Assembly: GCA_963582255.1 (NCBI GenBank)
Contig: CAUZRD010000042.1
Span: 1-14,412, forward strand
DNA: 14,412 nt
Direction: 5' to 3'
DNA from: CAUZRD01 sp963582255
GTDB lineage: Bacteria; Pseudomonadota; Alphaproteobacteria; Rhizobiales; TMED25
The notes beneath the pieces are model-generated. The model did not search any database, had not been told where the DNA came from, and worked only from the letters and a program-made list of their open reading frames with translations. The position numbers and the translations under genes are program-made. Shown piece by piece: positions 7,394 to 13,983 of the stretch; the first letter of the stretch is position 1; the number at the start of each line of letters is the position of its first letter.

Positions 7394-7915
7394 TTAAAAC
7401 TCAAATAGAGCGCTCAGTGAAAAGCGGCCATTTGGATCATTTGCCAATATAAGAAATACGGCAACGCCGATTAACGTGTAGTTTTTGTTGGCTGATGAGC
7501 GGTGACCAGCATAACACAACCATCTGAGAGCAGTGAGTTTATCATTCAGCTCACTGCCTTTATGGTATGAAATATCGTCCACTAACTGGATGGATTGTTG
7601 AAGCTCCCGCACATGGATGATGATCCCCGGAAGAGTGAATAGGATAAGAAGACCGGCGGCAAGGCGAGTCCATATTCCGGTGAAGACACCGATTCCCCCT
7701 GCTATCATGAAGAACATGGCGACAATCATAAGCGCGCGACCAATGTGTGCGTTGCAGCCAAGGCGAGTGTTGGCGACCAGAACTAGTGAACGTTCTGCAG
7801 TGCGGATGCGCCGTTTTCTGCTTCCAAAGATCATAAGTGCTCCATGGAGATAGACATATGCCAAGCTTACCCGTAACGCTAAAACCCCAATGTCATTAAG
7901 AAGGTCATTGTTCAT
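7394..7915 (-). CDS. DoxX-like small membrane protein
   Basis: The 173-residue protein has hydrophobic segments near residues 6-30 (IGVLALRVSLAYVYLHGALMIF), 59-100 (a long double segment containing MFFMIAGGIGVFTGIWTRLA and LLILFTLPGIII) and 147-160 (TLIGVAVFLILA). The pattern of three or four helices with an aromatic or Gly-rich second helix pair and an FTLPG turn resembles the DoxX/DoxD-like family of inner-membrane proteins, linked in some bacteria to quinone-dependent oxidation or redox balance. A polar stretch of about 35 residues sits between helices 1 and 2. The ATG at 7915 is used; a TTG at 7927 is possible. It is convergent with the thiamine-diphosphate enzyme, with 56 bases between the stops and no clear terminator. 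Family placement is moderate, function unknown. Confidence 0.6.
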   Translation of the reverse strand: MNNDLLNDIGVLALRVSLAYVYLHGALMIFGSRKRRIRTAERSLVLVANTRLGCNAHIGRALMIVAMFFMIAGGIGVFTGIWTRLAAGLLILFTLPGIIIHVRELQQSIQLVDDISYHKGSELNDKLTALRWLCYAGHRSSANKNYTLIGVAVFLILANDPNGRFSLSALFEF

Positions 7916-8279
7916 CCAGATATCCAAAGCCTTGATTCCCCAATTACATATGTTTTCTCTGTTACCCAGTATTAAGGCGAATGTGTAACAAATTTAGCTT
8001 GGGTTCGATCATACTATTGAACTGTAGGTTCATAGTTCAACATAATGGCCTAAATTCCAATTATGGACGATGATGTCGATCATTGTTGGCGATGAGCGAT
8101 TATAAGATTACCGAAGAAGGCGAATGCATCGCGCCCTCTGAGATCAATCCAAAGTTGTTGATCTGGCTGAAAAAGACTTGAGAGGCGATTATAATATTGA
8201 TCTGAAAACATTGATTTTTATTTCCATCACTGGAAGATAGGGATGTTTTCTTAAACTGATTTAGAAAGTTCAGTTACCT
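7916..8279. other. AT-rich divergent intergenic region with one dyad and no clear gene
   Basis: This 364-base stretch separates the DoxX-like gene (minus) from the CAP-domain lipoprotein gene (plus) and should hold both promoters. A dyad at 8017-8040 is listed separately. A 29-codon frame from the ATG at 8092 (MSDYKITEEGECIAPSEINP...) is the only readable small ORF. It lacks a good ribosome site and any recognised motif, so it is not called. No terminator or RNA gene was seen. Confidence 0.35.
8017..8040. promoter_or_regulatory. Inverted repeat, possible operator
   Basis: TTGAACT (8017-8023) and AGTTCAA (8034-8040) are perfect 7-base arms around a 10-base spacer. A smaller overlapping dyad GAAC-N5-GTTC occupies 8019-8031, and another GGTTC stands at 8002-8006. 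The repeated GAAC/GTTC half-sites between two divergent genes look like a binding site for a dimeric regulator. There is no T-run, so a terminator is unlikely. Confidence 0.35.
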
Positions 8280-8873
8280 ATGCGCGTTTTTATCATCATT
8301 TCGATTTCACTCATTGCTGCGGGATGCGTTAGCGGTGGGGTGTCAGAAGAAGCGATTTTCGGTGGCGCTGGAGAAGCAATCCTAGGCGGCACTGATGTTA
8401 CCGCCGTAGTCCCGCAGCGGATGCCGGAAGCTAGCAAGCTAATAAATGCCTACCGTTTAAAGAAGGGACTTGGAGCGGTGAGTGAAGATCCGCACCTGAT
8501 GAAGGCAGCCGCGGAGCATGCTAGGGATTTGGCTGCGGTGGCTAAGGTTAGCCAGTATGGAAGCGATGGATCTGATCCTGCTGTGCGAGCCAGACGAGTC
8601 GGCTACGTATTTTCCAATATTGGAGAAAATGTATCAGCGGGCCGTGCTAGTTTGACAGAGGTCATTCAGGCTTGGATTGATAGCGATCCGCACCGGCGAA
8701 ATCTAGAATTAGAACCAGCGACTCATTTTGGTCTCGCACACGCATTTTCACCTAAAAGTTATCATCGACACTATTGGGTTTTGGTTCTGGGAGAGCCGCG
8801 GCGTGCGGTCAGAGGAGCCGAGGGTGGCGACAGCGGATCGTTGCTTTCAATGGGTAGATTTTCTATCCGCTAG
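8280..8873 (+). CDS. CAP/SCP-domain lipoprotein (YkwD-like)
   Basis: The 197-residue protein begins with a short charged and hydrophobic signal (MRVFIIISISLIAAGC). C16 lies in an AAGC lipobox-like site, pointing to a membrane-anchored lipoprotein. Residues 50-171 form a CAP (cysteine-rich secretory/antigen 5/PR-1) domain of the bacterial YkwD type: INAYRLKKGL, an AAAEHARDLA helix, SDGSDPAVRARRVGY, IGENVSAG, VIQAWIDSDPHRRN and YWVLVLG. The conserved cavity residues E116 (GEN) and H138 (PHR) are present. The histidine usually found near the SH-x-G-SDGS site appears replaced by Q92. The usual GHR is PHR. Role is unknown; bacterial CAP proteins are implicated in envelope functions. The start has only a weak ribosome site (AGAAAG). 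Confidence 0.82.
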   Translation: MRVFIIISISLIAAGCVSGGVSEEAIFGGAGEAILGGTDVTAVVPQRMPEASKLINAYRLKKGLGAVSEDPHLMKAAAEHARDLAAVAKVSQYGSDGSDPAVRARRVGYVFSNIGENVSAGRASLTEVIQAWIDSDPHRRNLELEPATHFGLAHAFSPKSYHRHYWVLVLGEPRRAVRGAEGGDSGSLLSMGRFSIR

Positions 8874-8898
8874 CGCGGAATAAAAATGGTCATATACC

Positions 8899-10179
8899 TC
8901 ATTTTGTTAGAATGCCGAATTCAGAAAACGGAATGAAATCAACCTGATCACCGTTTTGGACGTCAGTGATGTGTTCCTGTAATTCAATCAGCCCATTGGC
9001 CTCGCGAAGAGAAGAAATTAAACCCGATCCATCACGCGGGTATTTATTTACCCAAAGCCCGTCTTCACGTCGGTTTAGTGTGCCTCGTAAGAATTCCCGT
9101 CGGTTCTGTTTCTTTGCCTTAATTTCAAAATCGGCGCGCACCGGATAGCGTGTAGGTTCATGATAGGTGCCGCCACCTAGGCGGGTGATGAGCGGCATGG
9201 CATAAAGCATAAAGCATACCATCACCGCGACAGGATTTCCGGGTAGCATCAAGATGCGTGTGGTATTATAGGTACCAAACCCTAGAGGGCGGCCGGGTTT
9301 GACAGCAATTTGCCAAGCATGAAGAGTTCCAGACTGCGCTAATACGTGCACGAAATAGTCTTCTTCTCCGCGGCTTGCACCGCCTGAGGTTATGACAAGA
9401 TCGCAGGAGCGTGTGGCTTGCTCCAGCCTATCCTCCACATCTTCACGACGGTCGGATGCGATGCCAAGATCGTGGACGTCGACAGCAAGCGGCGCTGCCA
9501 GCGCACGCAAAAGTGAGCTGTTGGCGTCGAAGATTTTTCCTGTATCGATAGCTGACCCCGGTCGGAGAATTTCATCGCCGCTGGAGATCAAGCCAACACG
9601 TAATTTCTGGTGTACCTGAACTTCGGAGAAACCATTCGACGCGAGAGCGGCGACGTCTTGCGGGCGCAATCTTTGGCCTTTTTTGGCAATGATGTCCCCA
9701 AGGTAAAGATCCTCTCCTGCTTTCCGCACGTTGGAGCCGGGGTGAATGGTGCCAGGAAGTCTTACCTTATCGTCTAAAAGAACCTCGGCGTCTTCTTGCA
9801 TGATGATGGTATTGGCGCGGCCGGGAACCCGAGCGCCGGTAAAAATGCGCGCCACCTCATTTGGCTGGAGTTGGTACTGGGATGCATCTCCGGCTGCGAT
9901 GCGTGCAGCGATGTGAAAGTTTGCATCAGTGCGGCCAAGAAAATCTTCATGGGCCAAGGCGTAGCCATCAACTGCAGCGTTATCGAATGCAGGTACAAGG
10001 CGTGATGCTAGAATATTGCGTGCGGCATAGCGGCCATGGGCCTGTGTCAGAGGAAGAACCTGCTCACCGACGATTGGTTTAGTTAACCGGGTAATTTTAT
10101 CCAGTGCGCCGGTATGTGACAGGCGGTCACGGTCATATTTGAAGCAATCATCTAGAGTTTTAGGGTTAAGCGCTGGCAT
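8899..10179 (-). CDS. moeA: Molybdopterin molybdenumtransferase MoeA
   Basis: The 426-residue protein has the MoeA/gephyrin domain order. It contains DNAAVDGYA at 66-74, the ARIFTGARVP segment with the following QED, then the MPT-binding domain with SSGDEI, the catalytic TSGGASRGEEDY loop, KPGRPLGFG and LPGNPVA, and a C-terminal beta-barrel domain. MoeA inserts molybdate into adenylylated molybdopterin to make Mo-molybdopterin in the cytoplasm. The ATG at 10179 overlaps the end of mobB by 14 bases, indicating translational coupling; an open frame continues upstream to 10299 but only inside mobB. It is the last gene of the fdhD-mobA-mobB-moeA run and ends convergent to the lipoprotein gene, 25 bases away. 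Confidence 0.95.
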   Translation of the reverse strand: MPALNPKTLDDCFKYDRDRLSHTGALDKITRLTKPIVGEQVLPLTQAHGRYAARNILASRLVPAFDNAAVDGYALAHEDFLGRTDANFHIAARIAAGDASQYQLQPNEVARIFTGARVPGRANTIIMQEDAEVLLDDKVRLPGTIHPGSNVRKAGEDLYLGDIIAKKGQRLRPQDVAALASNGFSEVQVHQKLRVGLISSGDEILRPGSAIDTGKIFDANSSLLRALAAPLAVDVHDLGIASDRREDVEDRLEQATRSCDLVITSGGASRGEEDYFVHVLAQSGTLHAWQIAVKPGRPLGFGTYNTTRILMLPGNPVAVMVCFMLYAMPLITRLGGGTYHEPTRYPVRADFEIKAKKQNRREFLRGTLNRREDGLWVNKYPRDGSGLISSLREANGLIELQEHITDVQNGDQVDFIPFSEFGILTK

Positions 10180-10723
10180 CGGAGATTTCCAATTCAAATA
10201 GCTCGATGATAAATTCGACGATGGCGCTGATATCATCGAGTGGGAGCACCGGCACTTTACTTTCAGGAATCTCCGTATCACTAGCGATTGCAACCACACC
10301 TTGGAACTGGTGGGGGCACTTAGGAGCGTCGGCGTTACGTGGGTTTCTGATGTATTCTGGTCCAGCTTTTCGTCTAACCTCGATTTTAGGAAATTTCTCC
10401 GACCTAAACCCCTCTACTATAATCACATCTGCGGGTGCCAGACGTGCAGCCACCTCAAATAGGTTGGGTTTAGGCGCATCGCGTGTCTCGCGCATGATGG
10501 CCACCCTTTCTGGTGTGATCAGGGCGACTTCGTTGGCCCCCGATTGGCGGTGGCGATAGCTGTCGGTTCCCGGCTGGTCGATGTCGGCTGAATGATGAGC
10601 GTGTTTGATTGTCGAGACGGCAAAGTGCCGGTACGTCAATTCTTCAATCAGTCGAACAGCTAGGGTAGTTTTTCCAGCATTCTTGTAACCGGCAATCCCA
10701 ATCATGGGCACACCGGAACTCAT
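10166..10723 (-). CDS. mobB: Molybdopterin-guanine dinucleotide biosynthesis GTP-binding protein MobB
   Basis: The 185-residue P-loop protein has a Walker A motif GYKNAGKT at 12-19, STIKHAHH at 37-44, GTDSYRHRQSGA at 52-63 and the DVIIVEGFR strand at 99-107. All are typical of MobB, the GTP-binding partner that assists MobA in forming molybdopterin guanine dinucleotide. Length is normal for the family. Its ATG overlaps the mobA stop in an ATGA arrangement, and its end overlaps moeA, so the three are very probably cotranscribed and coupled. Confidence 0.93.
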   Translation of the reverse strand: MSSGVPMIGIAGYKNAGKTTLAVRLIEELTYRHFAVSTIKHAHHSADIDQPGTDSYRHRQSGANEVALITPERVAIMRETRDAPKPNLFEVAARLAPADVIIVEGFRSEKFPKIEVRRKAGPEYIRNPRNADAPKCPHQFQGVVAIASDTEIPESKVPVLPLDDISAIVEFIIELFELEISDASA

Positions 10724-11340
10724 AGTCGGTCCAGTCGACGTTTAGCCGCCGCAAGATCATCTTCAGTGTTGATATTGAAGAATGGATCACCAGAAGGATC
10801 ATCGAAATGTGCAACAGAAATTCCATAACGAGCGGTCCAGCTATCTACTTTGCGTGTGTTGGTTTCAATGGCCCGTCTTAACTGATCCCTCAAAGTTAGA
10901 GGCCATAATCCTACCACCGGGTGCAGCCTTGCTCGTGATGCGGCGCAGGCCAAAGGTGCAGGGCTCATCTCTAGAGCTCGGCAAAGGCCAGCGACTAGAT
11001 CATACGGGATGAAAGGCGTGTCGGTTGGGATGGATAAAATATGGGTGAATTTGGCAGGCTCACGGGCTGCCCAATCAAGTCCGGCAAGAATTCCAACCAG
11101 GGGACCTGGATAATCTGAAATGCTGTCTGGTTCCACTGGGAGCTGCCATTTTGCAAATCTTTCCGCATTACCATTGGCATTGAGGGCAAGATCAGAAAGT
11201 TGGGGCGCGATGCGCTCAATCACATGGTCAAGCAGTGGTCGGCCATGTAAATCACGCAATGTCTTATCGCCGCCACCCATGCGCCTTGACTGGCCACCTG
11301 CCAATAAAATGCCGGCAATGTTGTCCCGTTGGTTCTTCAT
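10720..11340 (-). CDS. mobA: Molybdenum cofactor guanylyltransferase MobA
   Basis: The 206-residue nucleotidyltransferase carries the MobA signature LAGGQSRRMGGGDK at 13-26 (GTP-binding loop). It also has YPGPLVGILAGL, IPTDTPF (the metal-binding aspartate position), HPVVGLW and the C-terminal FFNINTEDDL. It attaches GMP to molybdopterin to form molybdopterin guanine dinucleotide, the cofactor form of DMSO-reductase/formate dehydrogenase enzymes. The start overlaps the fdhD stop in an ATGA. Xanthine dehydrogenase-family enzymes often use the cytosine (MocA) form or plain MPT, so this protein may serve formate dehydrogenase-type enzymes elsewhere in the genome. Confidence 0.94.
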   Translation of the reverse strand: MKNQRDNIAGILLAGGQSRRMGGGDKTLRDLHGRPLLDHVIERIAPQLSDLALNANGNAERFAKWQLPVEPDSISDYPGPLVGILAGLDWAAREPAKFTHILSIPTDTPFIPYDLVAGLCRALEMSPAPLACAASRARLHPVVGLWPLTLRDQLRRAIETNTRKVDSWTARYGISVAHFDDPSGDPFFNINTEDDLAAAKRRLDRL

Positions 11341-12245
11341 AAATCAGCTTCAGCCGCTTTTCGGCTCGTTGATTTTGGATCTTCCAATCGGCTTTGCGGA
11401 TCGGCATCAAATAAAATACGATCCTCGCCGGACAAGGCAATAAATCGTTTTCCTCGTGCTCTGCCGATCAGTGTGAGGCCCGCGGAGCGCGCATGTTCAA
11501 CGCCAAGCGCCGTAAATCCAGATCTGGATACAAGAATTGGAATGCCCATGGTGACGCATTTAATGACCATCTCTGACGTCAAACGGCCGGTTGTATAAAA
11601 TATCTTATCATGGGGGCTCACGGTGTTCAGTTGCATATATCCGGCGATTTTATCTACAGCGTTATGCCGGCCAACATCTTCCACATAAATCAGCGGGCAG
11701 TCTTGGTGCGCCAGTACACAGCCATGTATAGCCCCGGCCTTTAAGTACAGGCTTGGGCTAGTATTAATTTTTTGGGTTAGGACATAAAGCCAACTAGTCT
11801 TGATGACGGCATTAGGACTTAACTGGACGGCGCGGAATGTTTCCATCAGATCGCCGAAGGCCGTGCCTTGTCCACATCCAGATGTCTGAACCCGTTTACG
11901 CAGTGTTTCCTCATAGTTAGTGGTACGGGCGGTGCGCACAACAATGACATTCAGATCATCATCATAGTCAATGGCGGTAATGGTATCGTCAAGTTTAAGC
12001 ATACCCTGATTTTTTAAAAAACCAACGGCGAGTAGCTCGGGATGGTCCCCTATCGTCATTGTGGTGACTATTTCTTGGCTGTTTAAAAAAAGTGTCAGCG
12101 GTCGTTCGCACACAATTACGGCATCGGCAGGTTTTCCATGGTGGTCTATGCCGCTGACCTGTTGAGTCAGTCTGGTGTCATTGGGATCTGGGCGAAGCTC
12201 AAATTCGACTAGATCCGAATACCTTGCTTGATGGTCATCAGTCAT
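11337..12245 (-). CDS. fdhD: FdhD family sulfur carrier for molybdenum cofactor
   Basis: The 302-residue protein matches FdhD/NarQ: ERPLTLFLN at 47-55, IGDHPELLAVGFL at 65-77, SGCGQG at 122-127, KAGAIHG, YVEDVGRHNAVDKIAGY at 187-203, TTGRLTSEMV at 218-227 and SRSGFTALGVEHA. FdhD moves sulfur from a cysteine desulfurase to the Mo/W cofactor, which activates formate dehydrogenases. The characteristic C-x-x-C pair is reduced to one cysteine, C124. Other cysteines are C46, C176, C183 and C230. The ATG at 12245 is preferred as it gives a length near the family norm; a GTG at 12293 would add 16 residues and neither has a clear ribosome site. It heads the operon with mobA, mobB and moeA; an operator-like palindrome lies 107 bases upstream. 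No formate dehydrogenase gene is in the window. Confidence 0.92.
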   Translation of the reverse strand: MTDDHQARYSDLVEFELRPDPNDTRLTQQVSGIDHHGKPADAVIVCERPLTLFLNSQEIVTTMTIGDHPELLAVGFLKNQGMLKLDDTITAIDYDDDLNVIVVRTARTTNYEETLRKRVQTSGCGQGTAFGDLMETFRAVQLSPNAVIKTSWLYVLTQKINTSPSLYLKAGAIHGCVLAHQDCPLIYVEDVGRHNAVDKIAGYMQLNTVSPHDKIFYTTGRLTSEMVIKCVTMGIPILVSRSGFTALGVEHARSAGLTLIGRARGKRFIALSGEDRILFDADPQSRLEDPKSTSRKAAEADL

Positions 12246-12502
12246 GGCCGGATTGTAGCTTGCATTGGTGTCACGCGCGAGGGGTATGATCACGTAGAAC
12301 TAAAATTCAAGGCTAGACACTGAGTGCGGCGTTGGAAATATCTAGCATTATAGAACGATCGTTTGTTAAGTGGAGTTAAAAATAGCCGTTGAATGTTCTG
12401 AACTAGAAATAGACGATCCATCGGCAATGAAGTATTGATGGAAAAGTACCAGGCATATCCAAGATGTCGGCCAACGTTATATAGTCGGGACCTTCAGCAA
12501 TT
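12246..12502. promoter_or_regulatory. Divergent promoter region fdhD / tusA
   Basis: These 257 bases separate the divergent fdhD operon and the tusA-like gene and must hold both promoters if the genes are independently transcribed. The operator-like palindrome at 12352-12365 is roughly central, well placed to affect both directions. No other gene, hairpin or repeat was recognised. Confidence 0.4.
12352..12365. promoter_or_regulatory. TetR-like palindromic operator, copy 3
   Basis: AGAACGATCGTTTG contains the palindrome AACGATCGTT and is the exact reverse complement, over 14 bases, of the box behind the molybdenum hydroxylase gene at 5205-5218. It shares GAACG-N-TCGTTTG with the box at 5346-5358. 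Its place in the fdhD/tusA divergent region suggests co-regulation of cofactor maturation with the upstream catabolic genes. Confidence 0.5.
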
Positions 12503-12754
12503 ATGCAGAAAATGATGGGAGATGAGCCAAATTTCCTCGACGTCACGGGGCTTTTATGTCCGCTACCAGTTCTTAAAATCCGCAAACGCTTGGCGGAGAT
12601 GTTGCAAGGTGAGACCTTAAAGGTTGTTGCAAGTGATCCGGCTGCCGCGATTGATGTTCCACATTTTTGTACTGAGGCCGGTCATCAACTCACCTCGTAC
12701 GTCAATGAAAATGGTACGCTACATTTCAAAATTCGACGAGCAGCATCTATATAA
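12503..12754 (+). CDS. TusA-like sulfurtransferase
   Basis: The 83-residue protein is a complete TusA/SirA-family domain. LDVTGLLCPLPVLKIRKRL at 12-30 contains the C-P-x-P motif with the sulfur-carrying C19. It is followed by GETLKVVASDPAAAIDVPHF and a C-terminal strand. TusA proteins carry persulfide sulfur from cysteine desulfurases to tRNA modification or to molybdenum cofactor; the divergent fdhD points to the latter here (inference). Several ATGs (12503, 12512, 12515) precede the domain and none has a strong ribosome site, so the exact start is uncertain. A second cysteine, C56, lies in the loop after the second helix. It converges on the CobW gene with 44 bases between the stops. Confidence 0.9.
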   Translation: MQKMMGDEPNFLDVTGLLCPLPVLKIRKRLAEMLQGETLKVVASDPAAAIDVPHFCTEAGHQLTSYVNENGTLHFKIRRAASI

Positions 12755-12798
12755 TTTTGATGCGGAAAATATTATCAGGTGATAGAAAATACTACCTA

Positions 12799-13977
12799 CT
12801 AGCTAAACCTTAACGGTTTTGCTCCAGGAAAAAGCAGGGGATTTTCAGGCTCAATCGCTGATAGTGCTTCCGCATTATAGTTATTCTCAAATGCATCAAA
12901 CAATGCCTTGATAGCACCGCTATCTCCGTCGCAGGTGATGAACACCAGACGGCTTGAATGGTCACTATCCGGCCATTCACTCAAATAGACGGGAGTATGA
13001 AACACGTGTTGTACGGCGTGAATCACGACCGGGCGTGCGGGCTCTTCAACTGTGTGAACTATCCCCTTAAGACGCAGTAATGTAGGTCCGTAGCGTATAC
13101 GTAAAAGATGGAGAAATCCCTCTAATGCGCTAAGTGGTATCGGCTTTCTAGTGAGAATGGAAAAGGATTTTATACGCTCATCATGGAGATTGACATCGTG
13201 ATGATGATGAGCATGTGCCGCGCCTTCGTAATCAACTAGCCCAGCACCCTTTAGCCAACGCTCAAGATTGATCGAGCGGGTCTCATAATCATAAAGGCCG
13301 AAACTAAATAATTGAGCGGGCGCATTGGTAACTTCGTCCACAACCATGATTTGAGCTTGTGGGTTGATAGATGACAGGCGCTCTTCGAGTGCGTGAAGTT
13401 TGTGCTGCTCATTCTCCTTAACTAGATCCACCTTGGTGAGTGCAACCAGGTCAGCGATTGCGATCTGGCGCACCGATTCAATATGGGTGTTGAGCGTTTC
13501 AGCGCCGGTCAGTGCATCGACCAAGGTCACAACCGAGGTAAGAGCATAGCGTAGCGATAAATAGGGATGGGACATAATGGCGTTTAACACCGGAGCTGGA
13601 TCAGCAAGACCGGTAGTTTCAATGACAAGGCGACGAAACTGTATCACTCGTCCATTGTCGCGCCTGCGCAAAAGATCTTCCAATGTTGTGACTAGATCAC
13701 CTCGGATCTGACAGCACAGGCAGCCCCCTTTAAGTTCGATGATCTGCTCGTCAGCTGTTTCGATCAGATGGTGGTCAAGACTGATGTCACCGAATTCATT
13801 GATGATAACAGCAGTATCGGCCATGTCGGGATGAGTGAGCTGGCGTGATAAGAGCGTCGTTTTGCCGGCTCCAAGGAAACCGGTGAGTATGCAGACCGGA
13901 ATTGGAGTGCGCGGCCGGCCTTCGACCATTGGGGTGCTGGATGTGTCGGCATGCGAGGATGAAGGTTTTCTGGGCAT
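12799..13977 (-). CDS. CobW/COG0523-family metallochaperone GTPase
   Basis: The 392-residue protein is a G3E P-loop GTPase. It has Walker A GFLGAGKT at 33-40, INEFGD at 59-64, the metal-binding C-x-C-C motif CLCC at 86-89, ETTGLADP at 120-127 and TKVD at 181-184. A histidine-rich linker (H255, H257-260, H265) leads into the CobW C-terminal domain at about 268-370. Family members deliver metals (zinc, cobalt or others) to client proteins, and His-rich linkers are typical of metal-binding members. The client cannot be told. The start at 13977 lies 6 bases after the stop of the preceding SPOR gene; an alternative ATG at 13929 would remove a low-complexity N-terminus. Both genes are probably cotranscribed. 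No ribosome site of note is visible. Confidence 0.93.
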   Translation of the reverse strand: MPRKPSSSHADTSSTPMVEGRPRTPIPVCILTGFLGAGKTTLLSRQLTHPDMADTAVIINEFGDISLDHHLIETADEQIIELKGGCLCCQIRGDLVTTLEDLLRRRDNGRVIQFRRLVIETTGLADPAPVLNAIMSHPYLSLRYALTSVVTLVDALTGAETLNTHIESVRQIAIADLVALTKVDLVKENEQHKLHALEERLSSINPQAQIMVVDEVTNAPAQLFSFGLYDYETRSINLERWLKGAGLVDYEGAAHAHHHHDVNLHDERIKSFSILTRKPIPLSALEGFLHLLRIRYGPTLLRLKGIVHTVEEPARPVVIHAVQHVFHTPVYLSEWPDSDHSSRLVFITCDGDSGAIKALFDAFENNYNAEALSAIEPENPLLFPGAKPLRFS

Positions 13978-13983
13978 TGCGCA

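Noticed and set aside
7360..7407. Perfect 8-base inverted repeat TATTTGAG/CTCAAATA around the stop of the DoxX-like gene, as a bidirectional terminator.
   Set aside because: The 32-base loop is too long, the arms are AT-rich and one arm is coding sequence; probably chance.
8092..8181. Small ORF of 29 codons (MSDYKITEEGECIAPSEINP...), with another open frame following at about 8151-8240.
   Set aside because: No good ribosome site and no family recognised; could be a decayed gene but there is nothing to anchor the call.
8866..8879. Short hairpin TCCGC-TAGC-GCGGA over the lipoprotein stop codon, as a terminator.
   Set aside because: Only five base pairs and no T-run on either strand.
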